64,000 bases of DNA from Prevotella sp. (GCA_017458005.1 JAFTGH010000035.1:1-64000); one strand, 5' to 3'. Positions 16,856 to 26,229 are shown, counted from the stretch's first letter. Notes: generated by a model from the letters alone, not told the origin. Numbers and translations are program-made.

Positions 16856-17047
16856 ATGATGAGCAAGACGGAACAACAACAAGAGGCAACGAGGTTTTCC
16901 TTCGACTACCTGAACTACCTGATGGAGCAGGAGGGGGTGGTGGACCGTGTTGTCGAGAGGAAACTAAGACAACTGGAGCCTCGTCTTGAGCAACTCATCG
17001 ACCAGAAGATTGACCAGCGCTTCAAAAAACTTATTAATAATAAATAA
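16856..17047 (+). CDS. Small acidic/basic helical protein, 63 residues, unknown
   Basis: It starts MMSKTEQQQEATRFSFDYLN (ATG 16859 is an equal choice) and continues as a probable coiled coil rich in Glu, Arg, Leu and Gln with repeated RQLEPRLEQLIDQKIDQRF. There is no signal peptide, so it is cytoplasmic, unlike every gene downstream. It is the first gene of the cluster, 29 nt ahead of the next. No family is recognised. Confidence 0.65.
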   Translation: MMSKTEQQQEATRFSFDYLNYLMEQEGVVDRVVERKLRQLEPRLEQLIDQKIDQRFKKLINNK

Positions 17048-17076
17048 TGTATTAACCAATTAAACAAAGAATTGTT

Positions 17077-17670
17077 ATGAAAAAAGTATTATTCAGTATC
17101 GCTATCGTAGCAGCAGGGCTGTTCGTGGCATCGTGTGGTAACAAGAGTGCAGCAAATGGTGAGGGTGAAGACGCTGCGGCTGTGGAACGTGAAGGAACAA
17201 AACTTGAATTGTGTGCTAAGACTTACGAAGGTGATTCTCTTATGGTTTCTTGTGACTTCTGGTATCCCGAAGATATTCAAGAAATCGAAGTGTTTGGCAC
17301 CTTCAATGCGAGAAAAACGCTTGCAGACTCAACTGCTAACGCCAAGATAGAGTTATACCTTCAGGAAAGTAGTGTATTTGCAAATCACAAGGAAGTTGCT
17401 GCCAAGGATCATCCTGAGAACTACAAGGAATTTAAAATCGGACAGTATGATGCCTATTCTTATGAAGGGGTTAGGGACATGCACATTTGCATTCTCTTTG
17501 AGCATATTTCTGAAACTACCGACCGCTTCATCGATATTCAAATTGATCAAATTCAAAGCAAGAGCGATTTACCTTCTGGCAAAGACTTTTTTGATAGCGA
17601 AAAGGGACAGAAAATCATCAATTCCCTGCTTTACAATGGTATAGTATCAAGAACGATAGAACTTGAATAA
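17077..17670 (+). CDS. Lipoprotein, 197 residues, unknown function
   Basis: The signal peptide MKKVLFSIAIVAAGLFVASC has a clear lipobox, so Cys20 is lipidated. It is followed by a short Gly/Glu/Ala linker and a mostly beta mature domain. The mature sequence belongs to no family I recognise. The next gene begins 3 nt after the stop, indicating one transcript with the YARHG gene. Confidence 0.75.
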   Translation: MKKVLFSIAIVAAGLFVASCGNKSAANGEGEDAAAVEREGTKLELCAKTYEGDSLMVSCDFWYPEDIQEIEVFGTFNARKTLADSTANAKIELYLQESSVFANHKEVAAKDHPENYKEFKIGQYDAYSYEGVRDMHICILFEHISETTDRFIDIQIDQIQSKSDLPSGKDFFDSEKGQKIINSLLYNGIVSRTIELE

Positions 17671-17673
17671 CTC

Positions 17674-18636
17674 ATGCATAAATCTGTATTAACAACCATA
17701 TTGCTGTGTCTGTGCGCTGTACTTGGCGCACAGGCACAGATTGACGGAGGCAACTGGTATAACGGTTGGCTCGTATATTCCGCAGACCTGCAGGATAACG
17801 GAAAGATTTTGATGAATGCCATGGCAGAGGGTGAGGAACATGAGTTCATGCTCGTTCCAGTGGCAGGAAAGAAGGAAACCTATCGTGTCACTGACGGTCC
17901 TAATGGCTATGTCGATGAGTTTCATGCGACCCCCAACGTCCGTCATCTGAAAGGCAATGGTCTGGACGCACTCTGTTTCTATAATGACAAGAACCAGTTG
18001 GAGAAGGTGATGACGAACGAGTCGGAATGGGAATCTGAGATAATCAACAAGAAGCGTTGGCTTGCACAGGTCTATGGAGAATATGCCAGTGAAGAAGAGA
18101 ATGATGTGGAGAAAGTCCTCAACTGGGATAAGCATAGCCTCAGTCTTGGTGGCATCGTCCTGCCCTATGAGGTCTTGACCTTCAACGGTCTGATCATTGA
18201 TACAGGTATCATTCATATTAAAGAGGTACCAGGCAGTACTAACGAGTTAGAGGGTACCTGGAAGGTAGTTGCCACCTTGAAAGGTCTTGACTTCATCGCG
18301 TTGGATACCTCCAAGGGAACGATGCCATGGGACTGGCAACCTACTGGTGTCAAATACACTTTCGGAAAGACGGATCAGGGTCAAGGACGTTTTGCCTATA
18401 CCAGTAAGATTGTCCTGAATGACAAACTGTTCGCGAAACTCGACAAGAAAACACTTCGCATCATGCGTAACGAGATTCTGGCACGTCACGGTTACCGCTT
18501 CCAGTCGAAGGACTTGCAGGAGTATTTTGGCAAGCAATCGTGGTATCATCCTGCGACATCGAATGACCAAGTGAAGCCCACTTTCTTAGAGCAATTGAAT
18601 ATTGACTTAATCAAATCGGTAGAGAATTCGAAATAA
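17674..18636 (+). CDS. Secreted protein with C-terminal YARHG domain (1)
   Basis: It is a 320-residue protein with a cleavable signal peptide (LLCLCAVLGAQAQ). The N-terminal region to about 250 is unassigned. The C-terminus (about 258-318) is a YARHG domain: LRIMRNEILARHGYRFQSKD, then EYFGKQSWYHP. YARHG is an extracellular domain found in many bacteria with unknown activity. A paralogous domain occurs in the last gene of the cluster (22495-23202), so the cluster is bracketed by YARHG proteins. Confidence 0.8.
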   Translation: MHKSVLTTILLCLCAVLGAQAQIDGGNWYNGWLVYSADLQDNGKILMNAMAEGEEHEFMLVPVAGKKETYRVTDGPNGYVDEFHATPNVRHLKGNGLDALCFYNDKNQLEKVMTNESEWESEIINKKRWLAQVYGEYASEEENDVEKVLNWDKHSLSLGGIVLPYEVLTFNGLIIDTGIIHIKEVPGSTNELEGTWKVVATLKGLDFIALDTSKGTMPWDWQPTGVKYTFGKTDQGQGRFAYTSKIVLNDKLFAKLDKKTLRIMRNEILARHGYRFQSKDLQEYFGKQSWYHPATSNDQVKPTFLEQLNIDLIKSVENSK

Positions 18637-18637
18637 A

Positions 18638-18669
18638 TTTGGTACTTTGCTGATTAATTCGTAAATTTG
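18638..18669 (+). promoter_or_regulatory. Internal promoter in the secreted cluster
   Basis: TTTG 18638-18641 and TAAATTTG 18662-18669 with a 20-bp spacer, before ATG 18694. It would allow the last five genes to be expressed separately. Confidence 0.65.
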
Positions 18670-18693
18670 TCCCGAACTAAAAGTCTAAACGAT

Positions 18694-19341
18694 ATGAGAA
18701 AGATCATTTTACCCTTAACCGTAATGCTGCTGTTGTCTGCTTGCGGTAACAAGAAGACACAGGCAGGAGACAGTGCAGACTCGTTGGCTGTCGCACAAGA
18801 CAGTGTGACTGTCGTGGAGGCTTCCAACGAGGAAGACCAAGCCTTTGACCAGTTTTTCGAGCAGTTGGACTTCGACAAGTTTGTGGATTTGTTAAAGGGT
18901 CCAAGTGAGGAGACGGCAAAGAAATGCGGACTTTCTGAGATTTATACCTGCGAGATGGAGCAAGATGAAGAGAATGAGGCAGGTGGTAGTTGTGCAGTAT
19001 ATGGTTGGGGCGTTGAGAAGGGAAAGCAGAAGGAGTTTGGCTATGAACTGAAAGAGACTTCCCCTCATGCCTGCTATTTCTATTACCAACTGGATACCTC
19101 CACGCAGGCAGCGATGTGTTTCAAGAGCAAGGCGGATGCCGACCGCTTCATGGAGAAGGCATTGGCATACGGTCTCGTGGATATGAACGGCAACTATCAT
19201 ATTAATGACACGAAACTGCCCAATGGTACTGTCAAGGTGGACTCCTTCGCTGACTGCAGCATCCTGACTTCTATGGGGAAACCAGGGCAGGACGAATACC
19301 ATCCTGGCTTCTACGTCATCAAATTCTATTATTTCGCATAA
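18694..19341 (+). CDS. Lipoprotein, 215 residues, unknown function
   Basis: Start ATG 18694 gives the signal peptide MRKIILPLTVMLLLSACGNK with lipobox LSAC; the longer frame from TTG 18667 lies over the -7 box and is rejected. The mature N-terminus is rich in Asp/Glu/Ala/Ser (a typical surface-lipoprotein tether). The body has a KCGLSEIYTCEME segment and several Cys and aromatic residues. No family is recognised. It stops 1 nt before the next start. Confidence 0.75.
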   Translation: MRKIILPLTVMLLLSACGNKKTQAGDSADSLAVAQDSVTVVEASNEEDQAFDQFFEQLDFDKFVDLLKGPSEETAKKCGLSEIYTCEMEQDEENEAGGSCAVYGWGVEKGKQKEFGYELKETSPHACYFYYQLDTSTQAAMCFKSKADADRFMEKALAYGLVDMNGNYHINDTKLPNGTVKVDSFADCSILTSMGKPGQDEYHPGFYVIKFYYFA

Positions 19342-19342
19342 T

Positions 19343-20695
19343 ATGAGGAAACGACTAATAACCATCTTATACTGTCTCTGCGCCACCCTTGCGTTACAGG
19401 CGCAGTCGTCTGTGTGGTGCATGAAGACAGACCAAGGACAGTATATCGAGATGTCTCGTGTGGTCATGCTTGCCGCTGTCGACGGACAGGCGGTCTTTGA
19501 GGTGGTGGTGCGCGACGGACAGGGTGCCGTAGGCGTGAAGAGCATCACCTTCGAACTGCATGAGTCTGACTATGTGGCTCCTGCCGATGATGAGCCTATT
19601 ATCGTCACGGAGACGGGACCTTGGTGTATGATAACAGACGCGGGCGACTCTATCGCCATGAGTCGTGTGGCAATGCTTGCCAGTGCTGATGGCAACCGCC
19701 AGTTTGAGGTCGTCGCTACAGACGGTGCCAACTTGGTGGGTGTCAACACCATCCGTTTCGGACGAGGGAAGAGTAATACCAGTGGAGGTTTCAAGCCCAT
19801 TACGGGTGAGGGAGGTAGTACCACTGACCCCAACCGTTATAACCCCTGGTGTATGATTACTGATAAGAACGACACCATCGCCATGAGCCGTGTGCAGATG
19901 ATCGCCAATGTGGATGGCAGCCATCGTTTTGAGATTGTCGTCAGCGATGGCGCTAACGTGACGGGAGCGCAGTATGTGCGTTTTGCCCATGGCGACTCCA
20001 AGACGGCAGGCGGTTTCCAGAAGATAACGGCAGGACAGGAGCCTACGACCCAGCAGGGTGATGGTCCTTGGTGTCTGATTACTGATCGGAATGACTCTAT
20101 TGCCATGAGTCGTGTGTCACTATTGGCATACGTCGACCAGACAGGACTCTTTGAGATTGTGACACGAGAGGGTGAGGGCGCTACTGGTGTCAAGCAGGTG
20201 CGCTTTGCCCGTGGACTCAGTGAGGAGTCTGGAGGCTTCAAACCCTATCAGGAGGGACAGGAGCAACCCACGTCAACGACAGGTGCGCTATGGCTGCAAA
20301 CCAACAAAGGCGACAGTCAGCCGATGAGCAATGTCGCCATGCTTGCCAATGTCGATGGCAGTGGACACTTTGAGGTCGTGCTCCATGAGGGAGGCAGTAT
20401 GACGGATGTCAGTTATGTCACTTTCTTCAGGGAGGTGGAGACAGCCATCCAGCAGCCTAAGGTGGATGTCAACAACGAGGAGCCGATGCTGCGCCTGATG
20501 ACTCTAGTCCACTTCGAGTTGAAACTCTCTGGATGTGGCGATGCCGCCAATGCCGTAGTCTATGACCTGCGTGGTGCGAAGATGGCGGCAGCCCCTGTGT
20601 CTAACGGTACCACCACCATTGCGGTAGGTCATCTGATGACAGGTGTCTATATCGTAAGGGTAGGCAACAAGGCGCTCAAATTCTTTAAAAAGTAA
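19343..20695 (+). CDS. Secreted five-repeat protein with type IX secretion tail
   Basis: It is a 450-residue protein with a signal peptide ending ALQAQ. Five repeats of about 74 residues start near 24, 93, 168, 242 and 316, each with the pattern W-C-M-I-T-D, then D-S-I-A-M-S-R-V, then ML-A-x-VDG, then F-E-V-V, then a Gly-Val-x-x-V-R-F strand. Linkers are Gly/Pro/Thr-rich. The C-terminal 75 residues (VVYDLRGAKM ... GVYIVRVGNKALKFFKK) match a type A sorting domain for type IX secretion. It is probably exported to the surface, with repeats acting as binding modules; the ligand is unknown. Confidence 0.82.
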   Translation: MRKRLITILYCLCATLALQAQSSVWCMKTDQGQYIEMSRVVMLAAVDGQAVFEVVVRDGQGAVGVKSITFELHESDYVAPADDEPIIVTETGPWCMITDAGDSIAMSRVAMLASADGNRQFEVVATDGANLVGVNTIRFGRGKSNTSGGFKPITGEGGSTTDPNRYNPWCMITDKNDTIAMSRVQMIANVDGSHRFEIVVSDGANVTGAQYVRFAHGDSKTAGGFQKITAGQEPTTQQGDGPWCLITDRNDSIAMSRVSLLAYVDQTGLFEIVTREGEGATGVKQVRFARGLSEESGGFKPYQEGQEQPTSTTGALWLQTNKGDSQPMSNVAMLANVDGSGHFEVVLHEGGSMTDVSYVTFFREVETAIQQPKVDVNNEEPMLRLMTLVHFELKLSGCGDAANAVVYDLRGAKMAAAPVSNGTTTIAVGHLMTGVYIVRVGNKALKFFKK

Positions 20696-20727
20696 ATAAG
20701 TAAAAACAAAAATAAAAAGTTACGACG

Positions 20728-21669
20728 ATGAAAAAGACTTTTGTGACGATGGCTCTGATGATAGCGGCTGCTACTGTCTCAGCACAAAGTGTGTCCTATT
20801 TCCGTGTCCAGTTCTCTGAGAATCTGGAGCAAGTGAAGCAATATGCCGCTGACGGCAAGACATTCTTCAATCCAGCCTATGACTATTTGGATTTCAAGGA
20901 TGCGCTGCCTTTTACCCATGGCAGTACGTCTGGGAATGTGGATGAGAATGCCTATTATTATATAGGTAATACACCTTCTGACAAGACCAGGTTTACCTTG
21001 GCAAAGACAGACGGTTCACTTGCCATTAAGAAGATTTCCGCCTATTCACAGCCTGTTCAGACAATTACGGTGATAGAGGAAGAGGGTACCTACACGAATG
21101 GAAAGAAGCAATACACCTATACTTTCAATGCGCTGCCTCGAAACATCGAGGAACTGAAGACCTTGGAGGTTGACAACCGCAAGTATTTTGAGTCGCAGTA
21201 TTTTGTGACAGCATTGTTTATATGTTGCCTGAATCGTATGGCGGATAACAGTAGCGATGCCTGGGAGATGATCAACTATCTTCGCACCCATACCGCTACA
21301 GTAGGTATGAATGGTATCTCACTGGTCTCTAACCTCAATATGCAGCAGATTGTGCAGAGCGACCTTGTCGGCAACGACACCAATGGCTATCCTGTTGTCA
21401 ATGGACTGCGTAGTTTCTTCGCAGGTTCTTCTCCTGAGAATCTCTATACACCAACGACCCCCTATAAGGTGACCGTGGTAGAAGCACATGCAGAGCCCCT
21501 CTATGTGAGTGACGGTATCACTTATGCTCGTCTGCATGTCATCAGTACAGGTGCTGATAGTCCTCAGGGATGGCTTACCCTGCGCAAGACCAACAATCAT
21601 GGTTGGCTGATCACTGATGGCGAGCGTTCCTTCACGATGAAGAAAAAAGACCAGAAAGAAGAACTGTAG
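20728..21669 (+). CDS. Secreted protein, 313 residues, unknown function
   Basis: The signal peptide MKKTFVTMALMIAAATVSAQ is followed by a mature protein with many Tyr, Asn and Thr. The centre contains NRMADNSSDAWEMINYLRTH and a beta-rich C-terminal half ending TMKKKDQKEEL. No family is recognised. It lies in the middle of the cluster, 5 nt before the next gene. Confidence 0.7.
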   Translation: MKKTFVTMALMIAAATVSAQSVSYFRVQFSENLEQVKQYAADGKTFFNPAYDYLDFKDALPFTHGSTSGNVDENAYYYIGNTPSDKTRFTLAKTDGSLAIKKISAYSQPVQTITVIEEEGTYTNGKKQYTYTFNALPRNIEELKTLEVDNRKYFESQYFVTALFICCLNRMADNSSDAWEMINYLRTHTATVGMNGISLVSNLNMQQIVQSDLVGNDTNGYPVVNGLRSFFAGSSPENLYTPTTPYKVTVVEAHAEPLYVSDGITYARLHVISTGADSPQGWLTLRKTNNHGWLITDGERSFTMKKKDQKEEL

Positions 21670-21674
21670 CCGAT

Positions 21675-22481
21675 ATGAGAAAAATTACATTTTTTACCAT
21701 AGGTTTCTGTTTCCTGTTGGTGACCATGCTGATGGGATGCAAGCAAAGCAATGCTGTACAGACAAGCGAGGAAGAGACAGCATGGTATGAGAATGATTCT
21801 GCGCTATTGGCACAACTCGATGCAGCCATCGCTGACGCCAAGCAGTTGGATGCCTCGAAGGTGTCTAATGACCTGATGCCTGTGAAGAAAGGTTATCCTG
21901 GTCAGGAGTGGGCAACCATCGACGGCAAGGATATGGTGTTGTTGGTAACCCTTGTTGACTCCAGTCGCCTGCAGCGTTTCTTCGGGCAGGAAGGTGTCTA
22001 TCGAATTGATCGTGAGTTGGGTACATGGGTCACCCTGCCTGCTGACTGGTTGCGCAAGAAGGATGCCTACGAGGGACTGGACAGTGTTGCTGCCCACATG
22101 CGTATGATACAGATGTATGGTCTCAGTCCTGACTGCGACTATAATATCATGGTACAGTTCTATGCTGATCCTTCCTATATGTTCCGTCCTGCCCATACCC
22201 CTGATATCGCCACCACATCAGCAGGACTGGAGTTCCCTGCCTATGCTGATACAACATATACGGTGGGAGAGACCAATTTCCGAGAGTGGTATCGCTATAG
22301 TTTCGCCTCTGCCTATGAGGACGACAGTCCGCTGCCTTGGACTCAGTTGGGCTATACTTATGACTGGCACGAGGGAGCCAACCGTGTGGGTCTCTCAGAG
22401 TATATCGTCACCCACCAGTCGCTCATCAAAGTGAAATCCTATGAGAGTGAGTGGTCGTTCATCCAAAGTTTGTTTAAATAA
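21675..22481 (+). CDS. Lipoprotein, 268 residues, unknown function
   Basis: The lipobox MLMGC follows a hydrophobic segment (MRKITFFTIGFCFLLVTMLMGC). The mature protein has a compact mixed alpha/beta appearance with WATIDGKDMVLLVTLVDSS and a Trp/Tyr-rich C-terminal half (FREWYRYSF, QLGYTYDWHEG). It resembles small Bacteroidota lipoproteins of unknown role. It lies 13 nt before the second YARHG gene. Confidence 0.7.
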   Translation: MRKITFFTIGFCFLLVTMLMGCKQSNAVQTSEEETAWYENDSALLAQLDAAIADAKQLDASKVSNDLMPVKKGYPGQEWATIDGKDMVLLVTLVDSSRLQRFFGQEGVYRIDRELGTWVTLPADWLRKKDAYEGLDSVAAHMRMIQMYGLSPDCDYNIMVQFYADPSYMFRPAHTPDIATTSAGLEFPAYADTTYTVGETNFREWYRYSFASAYEDDSPLPWTQLGYTYDWHEGANRVGLSEYIVTHQSLIKVKSYESEWSFIQSLFK

Positions 22482-22494
22482 AAGTGTAAATGAT

Positions 22495-23202
22495 ATGAGA
22501 AGAGTGTTTTTTACCCTGATAGTCACCTTGTTGGCTGCTCTTGGCATGCAGGCACAGACGATTAAGAAAGGTGATAAGTTCTTTGATGGTGCCAGTTTGT
22601 ATACCGTCCAAGAGGTGAGAATGGGTACCTATGTCTATATGACAACTTCCCAAGATGATGAGATGACCCTTGAGAAGGTGGCAGGCAAGACAGGGGAATA
22701 CAAGATTATTCCCAGTCGACAGGCAGAGGAGTGTCCTGTCCGTTTTGCGGAGTTTGGTTGGCGAGTACAGTATGTCCGTAAGGACGGCATGAACTTCCTC
22801 GCTGTGCGCAAACCCAATGGCGATGCCATGTGGACGATGGTGCTCACACCAGATAATGAGGCGAACTGTGAGGCACAGCAGGCTGCGTTGGTGAATGCCA
22901 ACTGGGAGGATGAGGTTAGCGACAGACTGTTGAACACACCTTATCTGATGAATATTCCCAGAGAGCAGTTGCGCCTGATGCGTAATGAGATCCTTGCCCG
23001 CCATGGCTATACGTTCAATTCGAAGGACCTGAGAGACTATTTCAGTAGCAAGTGGTGGTATAAGCCAGGTGCGAATAACGCTGCCATCAAACTCAACGTC
23101 ATCGAACAGACCAATATCGAACTGATCAAGAGTGAGGAGGCTGTGGAGCCGGGCCTTCATCCCGCCGATGTCGCTGGTGATGTAGACCAGTCAGACTTCT
23201 AA
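22495..23202 (+). CDS. Secreted protein with YARHG domain (2)
   Basis: Start ATG 22495 gives a signal peptide MRRVFFTLIVTLLAALGMQA; an in-frame ATG at 22441 lies inside the preceding gene and is rejected. The YARHG domain (about 158-218) contains LRLMRNEILARHGYTFNSKD and SSKWWYKPG, closely like the first YARHG protein. The N-terminal part (TIKKGDKFFDGASLYTVQEV) is much shorter than in the paralog. It is the last gene of the cluster and is followed by a very strong terminator. Confidence 0.8.
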   Translation: MRRVFFTLIVTLLAALGMQAQTIKKGDKFFDGASLYTVQEVRMGTYVYMTTSQDDEMTLEKVAGKTGEYKIIPSRQAEECPVRFAEFGWRVQYVRKDGMNFLAVRKPNGDAMWTMVLTPDNEANCEAQQAALVNANWEDEVSDRLLNTPYLMNIPREQLRLMRNEILARHGYTFNSKDLRDYFSSKWWYKPGANNAAIKLNVIEQTNIELIKSEEAVEPGLHPADVAGDVDQSDF

Positions 23203-23219
23203 TATTCAAGGAAAGAACG

Positions 23220-23270
23220 AATAAAAATGCAGTTTTCGTCTTGATTTTAGGCGGGAACTGCATTTTTATT
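23220..23270. terminator. Very long bidirectional terminator hairpin
   Basis: The 21-base arms 23220-23240 and 23250-23270 pair throughout if G-U pairs are allowed, around a 9-nt loop. A/T runs at both outer ends make it work in either direction. It ends the secreted cluster. Confidence 0.85.
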
Positions 23271-23348
23271 GCAAAATGTTTGGCTATTAGGTGAATATTT
23301 ACGAACTTTGCAGTCGTTTTAACGGAAAAGAACACATTATATATAATT

Positions 23349-25193
23349 ATGGCTGAATTAGAAGTAAAAGAACTCGACCAAGTGGTTGTACGCTTCTCAG
23401 GTGATTCTGGTGATGGTATGCAACTCGCTGGTAACATCTTCTCAACGGTGAGTGCCACCGTGGGTAATGGTATTTCTACGTTTCCAGACTATCCCGCTGA
23501 TATCCGTGCCCCGCAAGGCTCACTGACTGGTGTCAGTGGCTTCCAGGTGCATATCGGTGCAGGTCAGGTGTATACCCCTGGTGACAAGTGTGATGTCTTG
23601 GTGGCAATGAATGCGGCTGCCCTGAAGACCCAGTTGAAGTATGCGAAGTCGCAGGCTACGATTATTATCGACACGGACTCCTTTGGTCCTAATGATTTGA
23701 AGAAGGCACAGTTCCAGACAGACGATTATCTCGGTGAGTTGGGTGTTGACCCCGACCGTGTCATTCAGTGTCCGTTGACGACGATGGTGAAAGATTGTCT
23801 TGCTGATACTGGCATGGAGAATAAGGCGATTCTGAAATGTCGTAATATGTTTGCCCTCGGACTGGTCTGCTGGCTCTTCGACCGTGACCTGAGTCTGGTG
23901 AACAACTACCTGCGGGATAAGTTTGCTAAGAAACCCGCTATTGCGGAGAACAATATCAAGGTAGTGCAGGCAGGATATGACTATGGACATAACACGCACT
24001 CCTCGGCAGTCAATGTCTATCGCATTGAGTCAAAAGAGAAGGTGCCTGGACGCTATATGGATATCACAGGTAACAAGGCGACGGCATACGGATTTATCGC
24101 TGCCGCGGAGAAGGCTGGGCTAAGACTCTATCTGGGCTCTTATCCTATCACTCCCGCTACTGACGTGCTCCATGAGTTGTCAAAGCATAAGTCATTAGGT
24201 GTGACCACCGTGCAGTGTGAGGACGAGATCAGTGGATGTGCCTCTGCGTTAGGAGCCTCTTTCGCAGGAGCCTTAGGTGTAACCTCTACCTCTGGTCCTG
24301 GTATCTGCTTGAAGAGCGAGGCGATGAACCTTGCCGTTATCATGGAGTTGCCACTGGTGGTGCTTGACGTACAGCGTGGAGGTCCTGCCACGGGTCTTCC
24401 TACGAAGTCAGAGCAGACGGACCTGTTGCAGGTACTCTTCGGACGTAATGGTGAGAGTCCTATGCCTGTGCTTGCCGCTACCAGTCCTGCCGACTGCTTC
24501 GACGCTGCCTATCAGGCTTGCAAGATTGCCTTGGAGCACATGACTCCAGTCGTGTTGTTGACTGACGCTTATGTCGCCAACGGCTCTGGTGCTTTTAAAC
24601 TGCCTGAGATAGCAAAACTGGACGCTATCAATCCCCCTTATGTTCCAGAGGAACTGAAAGGCAAGTGGACTCCCTATATGCGTGCGGAGAATGGTACTCG
24701 CTATTGGGCTGTGCCTGGTCGTGAGGGCTTTACCCATATCCTCGGTGGTTTGGAGAAAGACTCAGAGACTGGCGCTATCTCTACCAATCCAGAGAACCAT
24801 GACCTGATGACCCGTCTGCGTCAGCAGAAGATTGCCAATATCCAAGTTCCTGACTTGGAGGTAGAAGGCGATGTGGATGATGCAGACCTGTTGGTCGTAG
24901 GCTTTGGCTCAACCTACGGACATCTGCACTCCGCAATGGAGGAACTCCGCGCCAAGGGCTATAAGGTGGCACAGACTCATTTTAAATACCTGAATCCTCT
25001 GCCTCAGAATACTGCAGAGGTCCTCTCTAAATATAAGAAGGTAGTAGTAGCAGAGCAGAACATGGGGCAACTTGCCGCCTATCTGCGTATGAAGGTCGAC
25101 AACTTCACGCCTGCCCAGTTTAATCAGGTCAAGGGTCAGCCTTTCGTAGTAGAAGAGTTAGTCAACGCATTTGAGGATATCTTGAAAAAGTAA
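23349..25193 (+). CDS. korA: 2-oxoacid:ferredoxin oxidoreductase, fused gamma-alpha subunit
   Basis: It oxidatively decarboxylates a 2-oxoacid (2-oxoglutarate by best guess) to the acyl-CoA with reduction of ferredoxin, or the reverse in reductive metabolism. The 614-residue protein fuses the gamma domain (1-200, VVRFSGDSGDGMQLAGNI) to the alpha pyrimidine-binding domain (225-600, YPITPATDVLHEL and QCEDEISGCASALGASFAGA). A weak -7 box (GAACTTTG, 23303-23310) lies upstream. The beta subunit follows 28 nt downstream. Its stop codon lies inside a GGTAAAAA-type octamer tract. Confidence 0.92.
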   Translation: MAELEVKELDQVVVRFSGDSGDGMQLAGNIFSTVSATVGNGISTFPDYPADIRAPQGSLTGVSGFQVHIGAGQVYTPGDKCDVLVAMNAAALKTQLKYAKSQATIIIDTDSFGPNDLKKAQFQTDDYLGELGVDPDRVIQCPLTTMVKDCLADTGMENKAILKCRNMFALGLVCWLFDRDLSLVNNYLRDKFAKKPAIAENNIKVVQAGYDYGHNTHSSAVNVYRIESKEKVPGRYMDITGNKATAYGFIAAAEKAGLRLYLGSYPITPATDVLHELSKHKSLGVTTVQCEDEISGCASALGASFAGALGVTSTSGPGICLKSEAMNLAVIMELPLVVLDVQRGGPATGLPTKSEQTDLLQVLFGRNGESPMPVLAATSPADCFDAAYQACKIALEHMTPVVLLTDAYVANGSGAFKLPEIAKLDAINPPYVPEELKGKWTPYMRAENGTRYWAVPGREGFTHILGGLEKDSETGAISTNPENHDLMTRLRQQKIANIQVPDLEVEGDVDDADLLVVGFGSTYGHLHSAMEELRAKGYKVAQTHFKYLNPLPQNTAEVLSKYKKVVVAEQNMGQLAAYLRMKVDNFTPAQFNQVKGQPFVVEELVNAFEDILKK

Positions 25194-25220
25194 AAGGGTA
25201 AAAAGGTAAAAAAGTAAAGT
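25190..25220. repeat. GGTAAAAA-type octamer tract before korB (class H)
   Basis: Units close to AGTAAAAG, GGTAAAAA, GGTAAAAA, AGTAAAG lead directly into the korB start at 25222. The purine-rich strand is in sense orientation. Confidence 0.7.
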
Positions 25221-25221
25221 T

Positions 25222-26229
25222 ATGAGTACATATACAGCACAAGATTATAAAAAAGGACAACCACGTTGGTGTCCAGGATGTGGCGACCATTTCTTTCTTG
25301 CCTCGCTGCATAAGGCTTTGGCAGAGATTGGTGTTGCTCCTTATGATACTGCTGTTATCAGTGGTATCGGTTGCTCCAGCCGTCTGCCTCACTATATGGC
25401 GACCTACGGTATGAATACCATCCATGGTCGTGCCGCTGCGATTGCCACAGGTGCTAAGGTTGCTAATCCCAATCTGACGGTCTGGCAGGTGTCAGGTGAT
25501 GGTGACGGACTTGCCATTGGTGGCAACCATTTCATCCATGCCAATCGTCGTAACATCAATTTGAATATGATCCTGCTCAACAACCGCATCTACGGATTGA
25601 CGAAAGGACAGTATTCTCCGACGAGTCCCCGTGGCTTCGTCTCTAAGTCGAGTCCTTACGGAACTGTAGAGGATCCTTTCCGTCCTGCGGAACTCTGTTT
25701 TGGAGCACGTGGACATTTCTTCGCCCGTGCCGTCGCTACGGATTCCCAAGGTACTGTAGAGATACTAAAAGCAGCCTATGAGCATAAAGGTGCTGCTGTC
25801 TGTGAGATTCTGCAGAACTGTGTTATCTTTAATGATGGAACACATGAGAGTGTCTACAACAAGGAAGGTCGTAAGAAGAATGCCATTTATGTACGCCATG
25901 GCGAGAAACTCGTCTTTGGTGAGAACGATGAGTTCGGACTCGTACAGCAGGGTTTTGGACTGAAGGTGGTGGAGATTGGTAAGGATGGCTATACCTTGGA
26001 TGATGTCCTCGTTCATGATGCCCATTGTGAGGACAACACCTTGCAGTTGAAACTCGCCCTCATGGGTAATGGTGACGGTTTCCCCATAGCCCTTGGTGTC
26101 ATCCGTGACGTGGATGCTCCGACCTATGATGAGGCAGTACATGCACAGATTCAGGAGGTGAGCAACCAGAAGAAATACCATAACTTCACAGAGTTGCTGG
26201 AGACCAACGATATCTGGGAAGTAAAGTAA
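25222..26229 (+). CDS. korB: 2-oxoacid:ferredoxin oxidoreductase, beta subunit
   Basis: This is the thiamine diphosphate-binding subunit that pairs with the upstream KorA. The protein has 335 residues. The motif WCPGCGDHFF near the N-terminus, ISGIGCSSRLPHYM, and the TPP signature GDGDGLAIGGNHFIHANRRN with the following NN are all visible. The enzyme supplies reduced ferredoxin and connects to pckA-based carboxylation in anaerobic Bacteroidales metabolism. Substrate preference cannot be read reliably from the sequence. Confidence 0.93.
   Translation: MSTYTAQDYKKGQPRWCPGCGDHFFLASLHKALAEIGVAPYDTAVISGIGCSSRLPHYMATYGMNTIHGRAAAIATGAKVANPNLTVWQVSGDGDGLAIGGNHFIHANRRNINLNMILLNNRIYGLTKGQYSPTSPRGFVSKSSPYGTVEDPFRPAELCFGARGHFFARAVATDSQGTVEILKAAYEHKGAAVCEILQNCVIFNDGTHESVYNKEGRKKNAIYVRHGEKLVFGENDEFGLVQQGFGLKVVEIGKDGYTLDDVLVHDAHCEDNTLQLKLALMGNGDGFPIALGVIRDVDAPTYDEAVHAQIQEVSNQKKYHNFTELLETNDIWEVK

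Noticed and set aside
18667..18693. TTG start for the lipoprotein at 18694
   Set aside because: It lies inside the -7 box TAAATTTG and would bury the signal peptide.
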